Shown: positions 9,299 to 18,531 of the stretch, piece after piece
How the letters are laid out: each line of letters opens with the position of its first letter
Position numbering within the stretch: the stretch's first letter is position 1
Translations under genes and position numbers: made by a program
Source of the DNA: Glaciecola nitratireducens FR1064
GTDB lineage: Bacteria; Pseudomonadota; Gammaproteobacteria; Enterobacterales; Alteromonadaceae
Assembly (NCBI RefSeq): GCF_000226565.1
Contig: NC_016041.1
Span: 1,240,001 to 1,304,000 of the forward strand
DNA length: 64,000 bases
Direction of reading: 5' to 3'
The notes under the pieces: generated by a model
The model's input: the letters and a program-made list of their open reading frames with translations, nothing else
What the model was told of the DNA's origin: nothing
Database searches by the model: none

Positions 9299-10636
9299 AT
9301 GAACAACGCACGCGCGACAATTATTTTGAAATATCCAGTCATACCCCATGTTAAACATAGCACTCCGCTGTGGGCGAGTAACGCCAGTATTTACCAAGTC
9401 AATGTTCGTCAATTCAGTCCATCAGGTACATTTAAGGCAGTTAACACTCAGCTGTTACGTCTAAAACAGTTAGGGGTTAGTATTATTTGGCTGATGCCTA
9501 TTCATGAAATTGGGCAAGTTAAACGAAAAGGCACCTTGGGGAGTCCCTACGCGGTTAAAGATTACTACTCAATCAATGCGGAGCTTGGCACCGATGCAGA
9601 GCTTAAAGAGTTAATAGAACATGCCCATGAACTTGAATTAAAAGTCATACTCGACTGGGTTCCGAATCACAGCGCATGGGACAATAAATTGGTCACAGAA
9701 CATCCGCATTGGTACGCCCGAGATTATAAAGGTGATTTTAGACCTGCGCCGTGGTGGGATTGGGATGACATCATCGAGTTTGATTACTCGCAGCCAGATT
9801 TGCGTGAATATATGATTGATGCCATGAGTTATTGGGTCAGAAAGTTTGATGTTGATGGCTTTCGCTGTGACGTCGCTGGTTATATTCCCAATGATTTCTG
9901 GCGACAGGCTCGGGAAGCGCTAGATGAAATAAAACCCGTGTTTATGCTAGCCGAATGGGAGAATAGGGATTTACACGAATATGCATTTGATATGACCTAT
10001 GCGTGGTCTTGGAATGAGGTGCTACACGATATTGTGCATGAACGTGCTTCGTTGGATAAGTTAAGAAAATACTACTCTTGGAATGAGCGAGCATGGCCAA
10101 AGGAAGCCATGCGAATGACGTTTGTCAGCAATCATGATGAAAACGCATGGGAAGGCACACCTTCCGAAAAATTTGGTGATGCAGAGCACGCTTGCATTGT
10201 ATTGTCATGCTTGGGTCAAGGCATGCCGCTGATCCACAATGGTCAGGAAGCGGGAGAAACTAAACGACTGGCGTTTTTTGAAAAAGATTGTATTGAATGG
10301 CAAGAGCATTCCACTGGTGCTCTATATACACAGTTATTGTCCTTGCGTCAGCGCTATACAGCCCTTTGGAATGCTGAACACGGGGCGCTCATGCATCAAG
10401 TACCGAATAATCATCAGCAAGCAATATTCAGCTTTGTGCGCCAAGACAGTGAAAGTAAGTGGTTTATGATTTTTAATTTCAGCAATGAGCACAAGCAGGT
10501 GAGCTTTAAAGAGGACTTGTTTACTGATGAATATATAGACGTGTTCGAAAGCAGTCCGTGTCTGCATGATTTGTTTGCAGATTTTGAACTCGACCTCGAA
10601 CCCTGGGAATATCGTATTTTTATGCGAAAGTATTAA
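9299..10636 (+). CDS. Alpha-amylase family glycosyl hydrolase (GH13)
   Basis: A 445-residue GH13 enzyme. The TIM-barrel starts at SIYQVNVRQFS; region I is ILDWVPNHS, region II DGFRCDVAG gives the nucleophile Asp191, region III MLAEWE gives the acid/base Glu219, and region IV FVSNHDEN gives Asp280. There is no signal peptide, so it is probably cytoplasmic and acts on imported maltodextrin-like or other alpha-glucosides. No sugar transporter, regulator or other glycosidase is adjacent. The ATG at 9299 has no good ribosome-binding site, so the start is moderately uncertain. The upstream 190-base divergent gap contains a TTGGCGCCAA palindrome (9248-9257). Confidence 0.88.
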   Translation: MNNARATIILKYPVIPHVKHSTPLWASNASIYQVNVRQFSPSGTFKAVNTQLLRLKQLGVSIIWLMPIHEIGQVKRKGTLGSPYAVKDYYSINAELGTDAELKELIEHAHELELKVILDWVPNHSAWDNKLVTEHPHWYARDYKGDFRPAPWWDWDDIIEFDYSQPDLREYMIDAMSYWVRKFDVDGFRCDVAGYIPNDFWRQAREALDEIKPVFMLAEWENRDLHEYAFDMTYAWSWNEVLHDIVHERASLDKLRKYYSWNERAWPKEAMRMTFVSNHDENAWEGTPSEKFGDAEHACIVLSCLGQGMPLIHNGQEAGETKRLAFFEKDCIEWQEHSTGALYTQLLSLRQRYTALWNAEHGALMHQVPNNHQQAIFSFVRQDSESKWFMIFNFSNEHKQVSFKEDLFTDEYIDVFESSPCLHDLFADFELDLEPWEYRIFMRKY

Positions 10637-10683
10637 CCCCGCGGCATGAGTATGGGTGGCTGCGAAAATTAAGCGCTTGTGAC

Positions 10684-12390
10684 TTACATAAATTGCGTCA
10701 CAAACGCTAATACGGCTAATACAACAAACCCTAATGCCATTCTTAACGTTAAGGTCGCCGCGTTTGCGTCATTACCGCGCTTCATTACCGGTAATGCGTT
10801 GAATGCGCTCACAGATATTTCGATAACGCCGGCTTTGATATTGTTCGCAATACGCGCTAAACCATTACCTGTCGTCGGTAATACTTTTCGATATAACCAC
10901 TCAGTATCCAAGTTAACCGACTTCAATTCAGGCGGATATAATCCTTTTTTGTTTAACCAAACGAAGGCTAGCGCTGAGAAGAACAATAGTTGTAGTTGAG
11001 TTAGCGTATGTGTTAAATCGTAAGGTACGTAGGCTTTTTCCATATCCCAAGGCAGCATTTGATACAAAAACTCTGGGTACGTGCCAACAAGAATACAGAT
11101 AAATGAAGCAATCCCCATCGCGACAAGCATATTGGTTGGAGCCTCTTTTGGACGTAAACCTGAATCGTGCGCAAAGAAAGCGAAAAATGGAATCTTGATC
11201 CCCGCATGATGGAATACGCCAGCTGAAGCAAACAACAACATAAGCCATAAATATTCATGTCCAGCTTCAATCATGGCTGCCATCACCATGCTCTTACTGA
11301 CAAAACCGCTAAATAATGGGAAAGCAGAAATAGATGCTGCGCCGACAATACAGAAAATCGTCGTTTTAGGCATAGTTTTATATAAGCCACCAAGGTTCGA
11401 ACCGTTTACGTGACCAACGCGATGCAATACGGCGCCCATTGTCATAAACAATAGACCTTTAAATATAACGTCGTTAAATGCATGCGCAACAGTACCGTTG
11501 AGTGCGAGCGCAGTACCAATGCCGATACCGCAAACCATAAAGCCTAGCTGATTGATCAAGCTATACGCTAATACTTTGCGTAAGTCGTTTTCAATTACGG
11601 CATAAAATATAGGGAAGCAGGTCATCGCTGCGCCAATATAAACCAATAAGTCTTCGCCCGGAAATGTTCTGGCGAGCATGTAAATTGCGACTTTAGTGGT
11701 GAACGCTGATAGGAAAACAGCACCCGCTGGTGTGGCTTCTGGATAGGCGTCTGTTAACCATGAATGCATGAATGGGAAGGCTGCTTTGATACCAAAGGCA
11801 ATTAAGAATAACCACGACGCCATGGAGCCTAAACCGATATAGCCTATGTCTGTTGAACCTGTCTGTTGGAAGTAGCTAATTGCCCCAATGAGCAGCAGAA
11901 CACCCGACAGTACTTGGATAATTAAATAACGTATACCCGCTAATTTAGATGCTTGGGTTCTGCGAGCAAAGACTAAAAAGGCAGAAGTAACTGCGAGCAA
12001 TTCCCAAAAGATAAATAGGGTAATGAAGTCACCCGCAAATACCGCACCGACGGCACTACCGGCATACAGCAAGCCTGCAACAATTTGCACTCGATCCTTA
12101 ACATGTAATGCATATATAAGACAGATAAAGCAGGCTAGGTGAAATAGATAGGCGAAAAGTAAACTGAGTTTAGCGTCTTGCTCGCTCACTTGCGCACCAA
12201 CATCCATAATCTGTAGGGTGAATGTGTGCAGTTGAACGCTAATTGGGGTTAGTTGGTCAGCGTTCAAATAAATCAAAATACCGTTAACTAAAGGCACTAA
12301 AACCAATAGATATCGCAGCTTCACTGGTGCGACTGCTGCAAACAGTGCTGCTAAGAAAAACGGTAAGAATGCAGGAATAGCGTAGCTCAT
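10684..12390 (-). CDS. Mrp-type antiporter subunit D paralogue 3 (NuoM/NuoN-like)
   Basis: A 568-residue membrane protein of the proton-translocating antiporter family (MrpD/NuoL/M/N). The key charged residues are present: TM5 Glu130 in FITLFIFWE, TM7 Lys202 in FGIKAAFPFMHSWL, and TM8 Lys233 in SAFTTKVAIYM. It is the longest of three D-type subunits and carries an extra C-terminal stretch of ~80 residues with a final hydrophobic helix. It is the last gene of the antiporter operon, and its start overlaps the stop of the small subunit by four bases. It is probably part of the ion channel of the complex. Confidence 0.88.
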   Translation of the reverse strand: MSYAIPAFLPFFLAALFAAVAPVKLRYLLVLVPLVNGILIYLNADQLTPISVQLHTFTLQIMDVGAQVSEQDAKLSLLFAYLFHLACFICLIYALHVKDRVQIVAGLLYAGSAVGAVFAGDFITLFIFWELLAVTSAFLVFARRTQASKLAGIRYLIIQVLSGVLLLIGAISYFQQTGSTDIGYIGLGSMASWLFLIAFGIKAAFPFMHSWLTDAYPEATPAGAVFLSAFTTKVAIYMLARTFPGEDLLVYIGAAMTCFPIFYAVIENDLRKVLAYSLINQLGFMVCGIGIGTALALNGTVAHAFNDVIFKGLLFMTMGAVLHRVGHVNGSNLGGLYKTMPKTTIFCIVGAASISAFPLFSGFVSKSMVMAAMIEAGHEYLWLMLLFASAGVFHHAGIKIPFFAFFAHDSGLRPKEAPTNMLVAMGIASFICILVGTYPEFLYQMLPWDMEKAYVPYDLTHTLTQLQLLFFSALAFVWLNKKGLYPPELKSVNLDTEWLYRKVLPTTGNGLARIANNIKAGVIEISVSAFNALPVMKRGNDANAATLTLRMALGFVVLAVLAFVTQFM

Positions 12391-12761
12391 TTATGCGACT
12401 CCTTGTCTGCACTCTCGTTCTCGCCAAGGTGAGAGCCTTCGTCAGCGTTGTGCTCAATAACAACACGAGGAACATCTAGCTCTACTTCATCATTGCGTTT
12501 GTCGTAATAGTGTTCATCACGCATCACAATTTTCCGCATTGCTTTTGCAATAACAACCAACACCACGCATGCAACAAAGCCATAAAGGGCATAAAAAGCA
12601 GGGATCTCTTCAAATGACACATAAATATGTCGGTGAACAATAAAGTCGGCAACTACTAATAATATGCATATTGCATAAAAAATACGAAGTATCCACATGA
12701 CATTTTTAGGATTGTCGAAAAATGGAATTTTTTGCTCAGCGTTACTTGTTTCAATCTTCAT
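12387..12761 (-). CDS. Small two-helix membrane protein of the antiporter operon
   Basis: A 124-residue protein with two predicted membrane helices (~25-44 and ~54-75), a conserved-looking VMWILRIFYAICILL and FYALYGFVACVVLVV pattern, then a charged cytoplasmic tail starting MRDEHYYD. I have seen this type next to MrpD-like genes in other proteobacteria but do not know a named function. It sits between two D-type subunits, nine bases after the first and overlapping the second by four, so it is co-translated and is probably an accessory subunit of the complex. Confidence 0.75.
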   Translation of the reverse strand: MKIETSNAEQKIPFFDNPKNVMWILRIFYAICILLVVADFIVHRHIYVSFEEIPAFYALYGFVACVVLVVIAKAMRKIVMRDEHYYDKRNDEVELDVPRVVIEHNADEGSHLGENESADKESHK

Positions 12762-12770
12762 TTCGATACC

Positions 12771-14312
12771 TTAAAAATTTGCCAGTGTTGATGAAAGTCG
12801 ATAAAACACTTGCGGATCAAAGAACAAATAAAGTGTCATTAATGTGGGAATAGCCATGCCAATTAGGCAGGCAAAAGGCGCTTCTTTGATCCCTTGCCTC
12901 ACAGAGTTGGGATCGCCATGTGAATCATGCGAATGATCGGCGCTGGTCTTAACTGGTTTGTTGAAAAATGCCGTCATAGGGATACTGAGTAAATAGTAAA
13001 TATTTAACAAAGAACTGACTGTTAAGCCAATAAGTACCGCCCAATAGGTGGCGGCAGGACCAGTAAAACTGAGGCCGCCTGATACTAAATAATATTTGCT
13101 CCACATGCCGCCAAAGAAAGGCAAACCAATAATACTCAGGGTACCTATCGTAAAGACCGCAAAAGTGAAGGGCATAACGCGGCCCAAGCCAGCCAGTTCA
13201 CTTACATACTTTTTATGACTTGCAACAAGAATGGCGCCCGCTGCAAAAAATAATGAAATTTTAGCAAATGCATGCATTGCGATATGCATTGTGCCGCCTA
13301 TAATTCCGGCTTCATTGGCTAAAAGCGCACCTAAAATAATGTAGCTTAATTGGCTTACCGTGGAATAGGCTAAGCGCTCTTTCAAATTGTCTTTGGTTAA
13401 GGCAATGAATGAGGCGAGAACAATGGTGGTTAATGGTATCCATATTAACCAATGATTCGCACCAGATTCAGTAATGAAGTCTGCGCCAAAAATAAATACA
13501 ACCACCTTCATCACTGAAAACACGCCAGCCTTTACAACGGCTACGGCATGCAGTAAGGCACTTACCGGGGTTGGCGCAACCATCGCGGAGGGAAGCCATC
13601 GGTGAAGTGGCATTAGCCCAGCTTTACTTATGCCGAAAAGAAATAATATTAAAAGTGGTGCAGCCCAAATCATGTCAAGGTTACCAGCAAGTATTCCACC
13701 CTCTTGGAAGGTCAATGTGCCTGATACAAACCAAACAATGACCATGGCTGGAAGGAAAAACAAAATGGATGAGCCCATTAAGATGAGGATATAGGTTTTA
13801 CCACCTTTTCTCGCATCTCTGGTTCCTTCATGAGTAACTAGGGGGTAGGTTGAGACCGTTAATATTTCATAGAATAAGAATAGTGTGAACAAATTGTCTG
13901 AGTAAGCGACGGCCATTACGCCGGCAATAGCAACAGCAAACAAAACATAGAAACGCGTCTGGTATTTTTCGTTGTGTCCGCGCATGTATCCGATCGCATA
14001 AATGGATGTTGCGATCCACAAGCCGCTGGCGATCAGTGCAAATAAACTGCCAAAGGCCGTTGCAGAAAATGCAATCGACAAACCTTCTATAGGTTCAGCA
14101 AAGGTGAGCCGCGAAGCTGCAACGTCTTTTGCATGAGATAAGTCGAGACTGAGGTAAATATCAACGTTGATAATGAAAAGTATGACAGCGGTCACAATAG
14201 TGGCTGTCTCGCGTAAATTTATGTGTTTGTCTAATCGGGATATGATGATCGCCCCAACTATCGGAACAACCATAGAGAGTATCAATAAATGGGTTAATGC
14301 CAATTGCGTCAT
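12771..14312 (-). CDS. Mrp-type antiporter subunit D paralogue 2
   Basis: A 513-residue polytopic protein of the MrpD/NuoM family. TM5 Glu149 (FTLFLFYEI), TM7 Lys230 (LFGISKAGLMPLHRWLPSA) and TM8 Lys261 (VVKAGVFSVMK) are conserved. The LMPLHRWLPSAMVAPTPVS signature is more like the NuoL/MrpA N-terminal type than the neighbouring paralogues, so it may fill the role of the missing MrpA channel; this is inference. It starts eight bases after the previous D subunit's stop. Confidence 0.88.
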   Translation of the reverse strand: MTQLALTHLLILSMVVPIVGAIIISRLDKHINLRETATIVTAVILFIINVDIYLSLDLSHAKDVAASRLTFAEPIEGLSIAFSATAFGSLFALIASGLWIATSIYAIGYMRGHNEKYQTRFYVLFAVAIAGVMAVAYSDNLFTLFLFYEILTVSTYPLVTHEGTRDARKGGKTYILILMGSSILFFLPAMVIVWFVSGTLTFQEGGILAGNLDMIWAAPLLILFLFGISKAGLMPLHRWLPSAMVAPTPVSALLHAVAVVKAGVFSVMKVVVFIFGADFITESGANHWLIWIPLTTIVLASFIALTKDNLKERLAYSTVSQLSYIILGALLANEAGIIGGTMHIAMHAFAKISLFFAAGAILVASHKKYVSELAGLGRVMPFTFAVFTIGTLSIIGLPFFGGMWSKYYLVSGGLSFTGPAATYWAVLIGLTVSSLLNIYYLLSIPMTAFFNKPVKTSADHSHDSHGDPNSVRQGIKEAPFACLIGMAIPTLMTLYLFFDPQVFYRLSSTLANF

Positions 14313-14320
14313 TACTACTC

Positions 14321-15811
14321 CTATGGCTTCAGCAGTGCAGAGGCAGCAGAAGATGCCGCTTGAAAAGATAATTCAGTATTTAAGCCGAAAAATATACATA
14401 GGGCAGCGCCAATCCAGAGAGCTGTAACCATTGTTTTAGGTGCTTTCGCTATGCCTGAGTCACCGCTATGTACATCTTGTATATGTGTTTTCCGCTTACT
14501 TCTGAAATATAGGTTTTCGACAATTTTCCAGACATAACCAATTGCCAATACTGAGCCTAAAACAATTGTGATGACCACAATCCACATGCCTTTTTCAACG
14601 GCAGCTTCAAGCAAATACCACTTCGTAACAAAGCCGACAGTACCCGGAACACCGATGAGACTTAACCCTGCCAGAGTAATGGCGGCAAAGGTCCACGGCA
14701 TGTCCTTTCCTAAACCTCTTAAGCTGCCTAATTCTGTTGTATTGGCTCTATAAAGCAGAATGCCCGCACCAATGAATAGGGTCGCTTTAATCAGAGCGTG
14801 GTTGAATAAATGTATAATTGCTGCGGTCAGTCCAAGCTGATTCACAAGTGAGAATCCAATCACGATGTAGCCAATTTGAGCGACACTAGAAAAAGCCAAA
14901 AGACGTTTCATTTCGGTTTGTTGATAAGCGCGATATGAACCGTAAATAACGGCGACGCATCCGAGTGATAACATGATTTGCGGCAATAACATGTCCACCC
15001 AATACTGAATAGGATAGAGGTCATAAAGAATACGAAGCAATACATATATTGAGACTTTTGTCGCGGTTGCAGAAAGAAAAACGCTCACGGTTGAGGGGGC
15101 TTGGCTGTAAGCATTCGGCAACCAACTATGGAGAGGAAATATTGCTGCTTTCAGGGCTATGCCCATGACCATAAAAATAAGTGCGGTTTCAACTAGCTGC
15201 ATGTCTTCAAATGTACTGAATCGGTTCGCTATGTCTGCCGTATTTAAACTTCCGGATGCTGCGAATAAAAAACCAACCCCGATAAGAAAGAAAGTTGCAC
15301 CGATGGTGCCGAGTATTAAATATGAAAATGCTGCGGTGAGCGCTTTTCTATTTTTACCCATGCTGATGAGTGCATAGGTAGCCAGTGATGAAATTTCCAA
15401 GAACACGAACAGGTTGAAAATATCGCCCGTCAATGCGATGCCTAAAAGACCCAATAAACATAGCTGAAATGCAGCATAGAACAGTGGTATTGTCTTCTCT
15501 TCAATTTCATCAGGCACGCTGCGATAACCAAATAAGCACGCAAGGCAACCAATACCGCTAACGATAAGAGCAACAAATGCATTTAAGGAATCAATTTTAT
15601 ATTCAATCCCCCAAGGTGGACGCCAACCGCCTAATTCATAAATAACGTGGCTGCCATCAATCACTGCATAAAGTATATAGCTAGAGATTGCTAACGATAT
15701 AAGGCAAACAATTAATGTTAATAACCAAGTTATTTTTTCAGACGGAATTAATGCAGTAATCGGGGCGACCATCAAAGGAATGACAATCAATAAGATGGTA
15801 AGTTGTTCCAT
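14321..15811 (-). CDS. mrpD: Mrp-type antiporter subunit D paralogue 1 (MrpD)
   Basis: A 496-residue subunit, the usual length for MrpD and the closest match to canonical MrpD by position, as it directly follows MrpC. TM5 Glu139 (LFVFLEISSLATY), TM7 Lys221 (IALKAAIFPLHSWLPNAY) and TM8 Lys252 are in place; these residues are essential for Na+/H+ exchange in Bacillus MrpD. Its start codon overlaps the mrpC stop by one base. Confidence 0.9.
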   Translation of the reverse strand: MEQLTILLIVIPLMVAPITALIPSEKITWLLTLIVCLISLAISSYILYAVIDGSHVIYELGGWRPPWGIEYKIDSLNAFVALIVSGIGCLACLFGYRSVPDEIEEKTIPLFYAAFQLCLLGLLGIALTGDIFNLFVFLEISSLATYALISMGKNRKALTAAFSYLILGTIGATFFLIGVGFLFAASGSLNTADIANRFSTFEDMQLVETALIFMVMGIALKAAIFPLHSWLPNAYSQAPSTVSVFLSATATKVSIYVLLRILYDLYPIQYWVDMLLPQIMLSLGCVAVIYGSYRAYQQTEMKRLLAFSSVAQIGYIVIGFSLVNQLGLTAAIIHLFNHALIKATLFIGAGILLYRANTTELGSLRGLGKDMPWTFAAITLAGLSLIGVPGTVGFVTKWYLLEAAVEKGMWIVVITIVLGSVLAIGYVWKIVENLYFRSKRKTHIQDVHSGDSGIAKAPKTMVTALWIGAALCIFFGLNTELSFQAASSAASALLKP

Positions 15812-16170
15812 TATTCTTTTTCATCCATAGCCGAAATTTCATTTTCTTCGACAGAGTTATAAGCTTCTTTTATGCGGATAACTAATGCAAATCCCAAGGC
15901 TGTAGTCGCGACACCCACGACGATAGCTGTCAACATAAGCACTTGTGGAAGAGGGTTTGAATACAGGCTATATTTTTCGCTAATTATCGGAACAGTACCA
16001 CCAGTGACTTTGCCTAAACTAACGTAAAATAGAATCACTGCAGTTTGAAACATTGCCAAACCTGCTAGCTTCTTGATGAGATTAGAGCGACTCATTAAGG
16101 TATAAAGACCAACCATCATAACTGCGACAATTAACCAGTAGTTAATATGTCCAACAAGGTACTCCATCAT
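15811..16170 (-). CDS. mrpC: Mrp-type antiporter subunit C (NuoK-like)
   Basis: A 119-residue protein with three membrane helices, homologous to NuoK. The family pattern is seen in SRSNLIKKLAGLAMFQTAVILFY-like TM2 and in the LPQVLMLTAIVVGVATTALG segment of TM3. In Mrp complexes it sits beside MrpD and contributes to ion translocation. It overlaps mrpB by four bases. Confidence 0.92.
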   Translation of the reverse strand: MMEYLVGHINYWLIVAVMMVGLYTLMSRSNLIKKLAGLAMFQTAVILFYVSLGKVTGGTVPIISEKYSLYSNPLPQVLMLTAIVVGVATTALGFALVIRIKEAYNSVEENEISAMDEKE

Positions 16171-16589
16171 TCTGGTGCCACCCTTCTTGCAAAAGTGAAA
16201 AACAATAGCACCATCACCGAGGCTACCGTTATACCAACGCCCAGTTCGATAATAATAATGCCAAGATGCTGCCCAGCAATGGAAGTACTGGCCAACACGC
16301 TATAATTTAAGAAATTACCGCCAAGTATCATCGAAGCTACACCAACGCCACCATATATAAGCACGCCTAAACTTGCACCAATGCGCAGCATATATTCAGG
16401 GATAAGCTGCAGTGCAGCATCAAGCCCGTAAGTGAGCGCATATAACAAAATCGCTGAACTGAATATTACACCTGCTTGGAAACCGCCGCCGGGACTATAA
16501 TCACCGTGAAATTGAACGTAAAGTGCAAAAAGAATAATGATGGGAGACAGCCACTTAGTGACAACTCTTAAAATAAGATCATTTGCCAT
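16167..16589 (-). CDS. mrpB: Mrp-type antiporter subunit B (MnhB domain)
   Basis: A 140-residue membrane protein with four helices and the MnhB signatures: SPIIILFALYVQFHGDYSPGGGFQ near the N-terminus (read as the FHG-x-PGGGFQAG motif) and GQHLGIIIIELGVGITV near the C-terminus. It is a structural subunit of the Mrp complex. Its first 11 bases overlap the end of the upstream DUF4040 gene. Confidence 0.92.
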   Translation of the reverse strand: MANDLILRVVTKWLSPIIILFALYVQFHGDYSPGGGFQAGVIFSSAILLYALTYGLDAALQLIPEYMLRIGASLGVLIYGGVGVASMILGGNFLNYSVLASTSIAGQHLGIIIIELGVGITVASVMVLLFFTFARRVAPE

Positions 16590-17139
16590 TGGATACCTCT
16601 TTTATTCTTATTTTCTTTCTTGAACCCAGCAACATCAACACACCAATACCCGCAGTGAGCACAACCGTCACCTCTCCGAGTGTGTCAAAGCCGCGATAGC
16701 TTGCTAAAACCGCCGTGACTAGATTTGGCACACCAGTTTCCTCTTGTCCCTTTTCAATATATCGTGCCGCTACCTGCATATGTGGTGCGCTTTTACCATC
16801 ACCTAATTCTGCAATGTCATGAGTACCATATATAAGTAGTCCACCCATTAATATGCAGATGATAAGCGGAGCTGCTCGCGATTTTTGGGTTGAGACAAGT
16901 TCGTGACCGTCCTTAATCGACGCTAAGGTAACTAACATCAGAACAGTTGATATGCCTGTTCCAACAGCCGCTTCAGTAAAAGCGACGTCTGGTGCATCTA
17001 GAACAACAAACAAACCCGCAACCAATAAGCTGTATAAGCCAAATAGCATTGCCATTGCGAATAAATGACGGGTTTTAAGGACGGCTAAAGCCATTACTAG
17101 GAGAAACACAAGTAGAACTAAATTAACGATAAGGCTCAT
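16579..17139 (-). CDS. DUF4040 (MbhD/MbhE-like) antiporter subunit, equivalent to the MrpA C-terminus
   Basis: A 186-residue protein. The first ~85 residues match DUF4040/MbhD (FAMAMLFGLYSLL and LDAPDVAFTEAAVG), which in Bacillus-type systems is the C-terminal part of MrpA. The rest resembles MbhE, with YRGFDTLGEVTVVLTAGIG. It is therefore a free-standing MrpA tail without the large NuoL-like MrpA body, as in the Mbh hydrogenase antiporter module. It overlaps mrpG by four bases and mrpB by eleven. Confidence 0.88.
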   Translation of the reverse strand: MSLIVNLVLLVFLLVMALAVLKTRHLFAMAMLFGLYSLLVAGLFVVLDAPDVAFTEAAVGTGISTVLMLVTLASIKDGHELVSTQKSRAAPLIICILMGGLLIYGTHDIAELGDGKSAPHMQVAARYIEKGQEETGVPNLVTAVLASYRGFDTLGEVTVVLTAGIGVLMLLGSRKKIRIKEVSNGK

Positions 17140-17468
17140 TTTTTTTCCTTGTCTAATTTAAAGTTGCTGATGTGGATCTTCTGATTGTGAATTAAGCCCC
17201 AGCGCCAAGCATTGTTCGCCAATGCGTAAGATGAAACAGGACTTGTAAATACTAGGAATAAAAAGATAAGAATGAGTTTGGCGATTACGTTGACTGAGTC
17301 AGCGTGGCACGCTAGACCAGATAAAATTAAAAATGAACATAAGGTATCGGTAACACCTACAGCATGCAATCTTGCGTACATATCAGGTAAGCGGACCAAA
17401 CCGAATGCACCAACAAGTCCAAGAAAACAGCCTATGCCAATAAGAATGAAGCCAAATATTTCAAGCAT
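17136..17468 (-). CDS. mrpG: Mrp-type antiporter subunit G
   Basis: A 110-residue membrane protein with three helices and the MnhG/PhaG signature FGLVRLPDMYARLHAVGVTDT (split here as LPDMYARLHA-x-GVTDT). Its start overlaps the mrpF stop by eight bases. It is an accessory subunit needed for assembly in known Mrp systems. Confidence 0.92.
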   Translation of the reverse strand: MLEIFGFILIGIGCFLGLVGAFGLVRLPDMYARLHAVGVTDTLCSFLILSGLACHADSVNVIAKLILIFLFLVFTSPVSSYALANNAWRWGLIHNQKIHISNFKLDKEKK

Positions 17469-17820
17469 CTTGGTTTCCTTTTTGTTTGTTCTCGAGATTT
17501 ATTTCACCAGCGCTTTGGTCGCCGGTTAGATGTTCTTGTTCTATTTTGCTGTTGTTGGCAAAGAATTTGCCTCTTTCAACTAATCTTAATGCTGCAATAA
17601 CACCTACAAAGTTAAGTAGGGAGTACAGTAAAGAAATATCTAATAAATCATGACGGCCGGAAAAGAAGGCAAAAACAGCCACTAACAACACAGCTTTCGT
17701 GCCAAATAAGTTGACGGCTAAGATACGGTCAAAAACGGTCGGTCCTAATAGTGCTCTGCAAACACCTAATGCCATTGCAATAAGTATGGCTAAGCCTGCA
17801 ACAAGATAATATTCAATCAT
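17461..17820 (-). CDS. mrpF: Mrp-type antiporter subunit F
   Basis: A 119-residue protein with three membrane helices (about residues 3-90) and the MnhF signature RALLGPTVFDRILAVNLFG. A hydrophilic C-terminal tail of ~30 residues follows, which is longer than usual for the family. It overlaps mrpE and mrpG. It is cytoplasmic-membrane located. Confidence 0.92.
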   Translation of the reverse strand: MIEYYLVAGLAILIAMALGVCRALLGPTVFDRILAVNLFGTKAVLLVAVFAFFSGRHDLLDISLLYSLLNFVGVIAALRLVERGKFFANNSKIEQEHLTGDQSAGEINLENKQKGNQDA

Positions 17821-18311
17821 TCGTTACTATTCTCTAAAGTTTTTACCTGATATTGCTTGGGCATAATATTCAAAATATCGCCTTGCGCAAGGTCTTGAGC
17901 GCCTTGCTCACTAATGGTGTGAACTAAGAGTGTGTGATCTGATAAGGCGATGCTGGCTGAACCGGGCGTGAGTGTAATTGCATTTGCGTAAAGAACTCTT
18001 GCAACGTCATTGTCAAAAGGCACTTCAATAGTGATAAACGTGGATTCCACAGGTCTTATTCCAAGAACCCTCAATGTGACATCATAGTTGGAAACGATCA
18101 CCTTATAAAATAGTTGAGCTAGAAACTTGACCAGACTGATCGTGACAAAGAATGTAAATTGTTCTTGGTCTATTCGTAACATGCGTTTTGTTAGCCAAAG
18201 CGATATTAGAATGGAGAGAGCACCAAAGGAGAGCATTAATGGCTCGTAGATACCAGATAGTAAAAGCCAAACAACAACAAGTATCACGCCTAATCTAAAC
18301 AAATGACTCAA
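17817..18311 (-). CDS. mrpE: Mrp-type antiporter subunit E
   Basis: A 164-residue MnhE-family protein, first gene of the operon. Two N-terminal membrane helices are followed by a soluble domain with the family pattern NAITLTPGSASIAL and then LLVHTISEQGAQDL. The 220-base region upstream, up to the divergent MAPEG gene at 18532, should contain the operon promoter, though I do not see a strong one. Confidence 0.9.
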   Translation of the reverse strand: MSHLFRLGVILVVVWLLLSGIYEPLMLSFGALSILISLWLTKRMLRIDQEQFTFFVTISLVKFLAQLFYKVIVSNYDVTLRVLGIRPVESTFITIEVPFDNDVARVLYANAITLTPGSASIALSDHTLLVHTISEQGAQDLAQGDILNIMPKQYQVKTLENSNE

Positions 18312-18531
18312 TTTTATCTCCTAGACTATAAAAAAATAGTGTGATGATTGAAGCAGAAAATGACACTACGCAATAAAAGCTAGGTCTTTATTTACTAACA
18401 AGGTTAATTTAACAATTGATTAACGCTAACACAACAACTCAAGTTAAGTTGTTACTTTATTTAATTTATTTCAGTTTCAACGGCGCGTTGATTGGTTATA
18501 CTCACTATAAACTAACTATAGAAAATACCAA

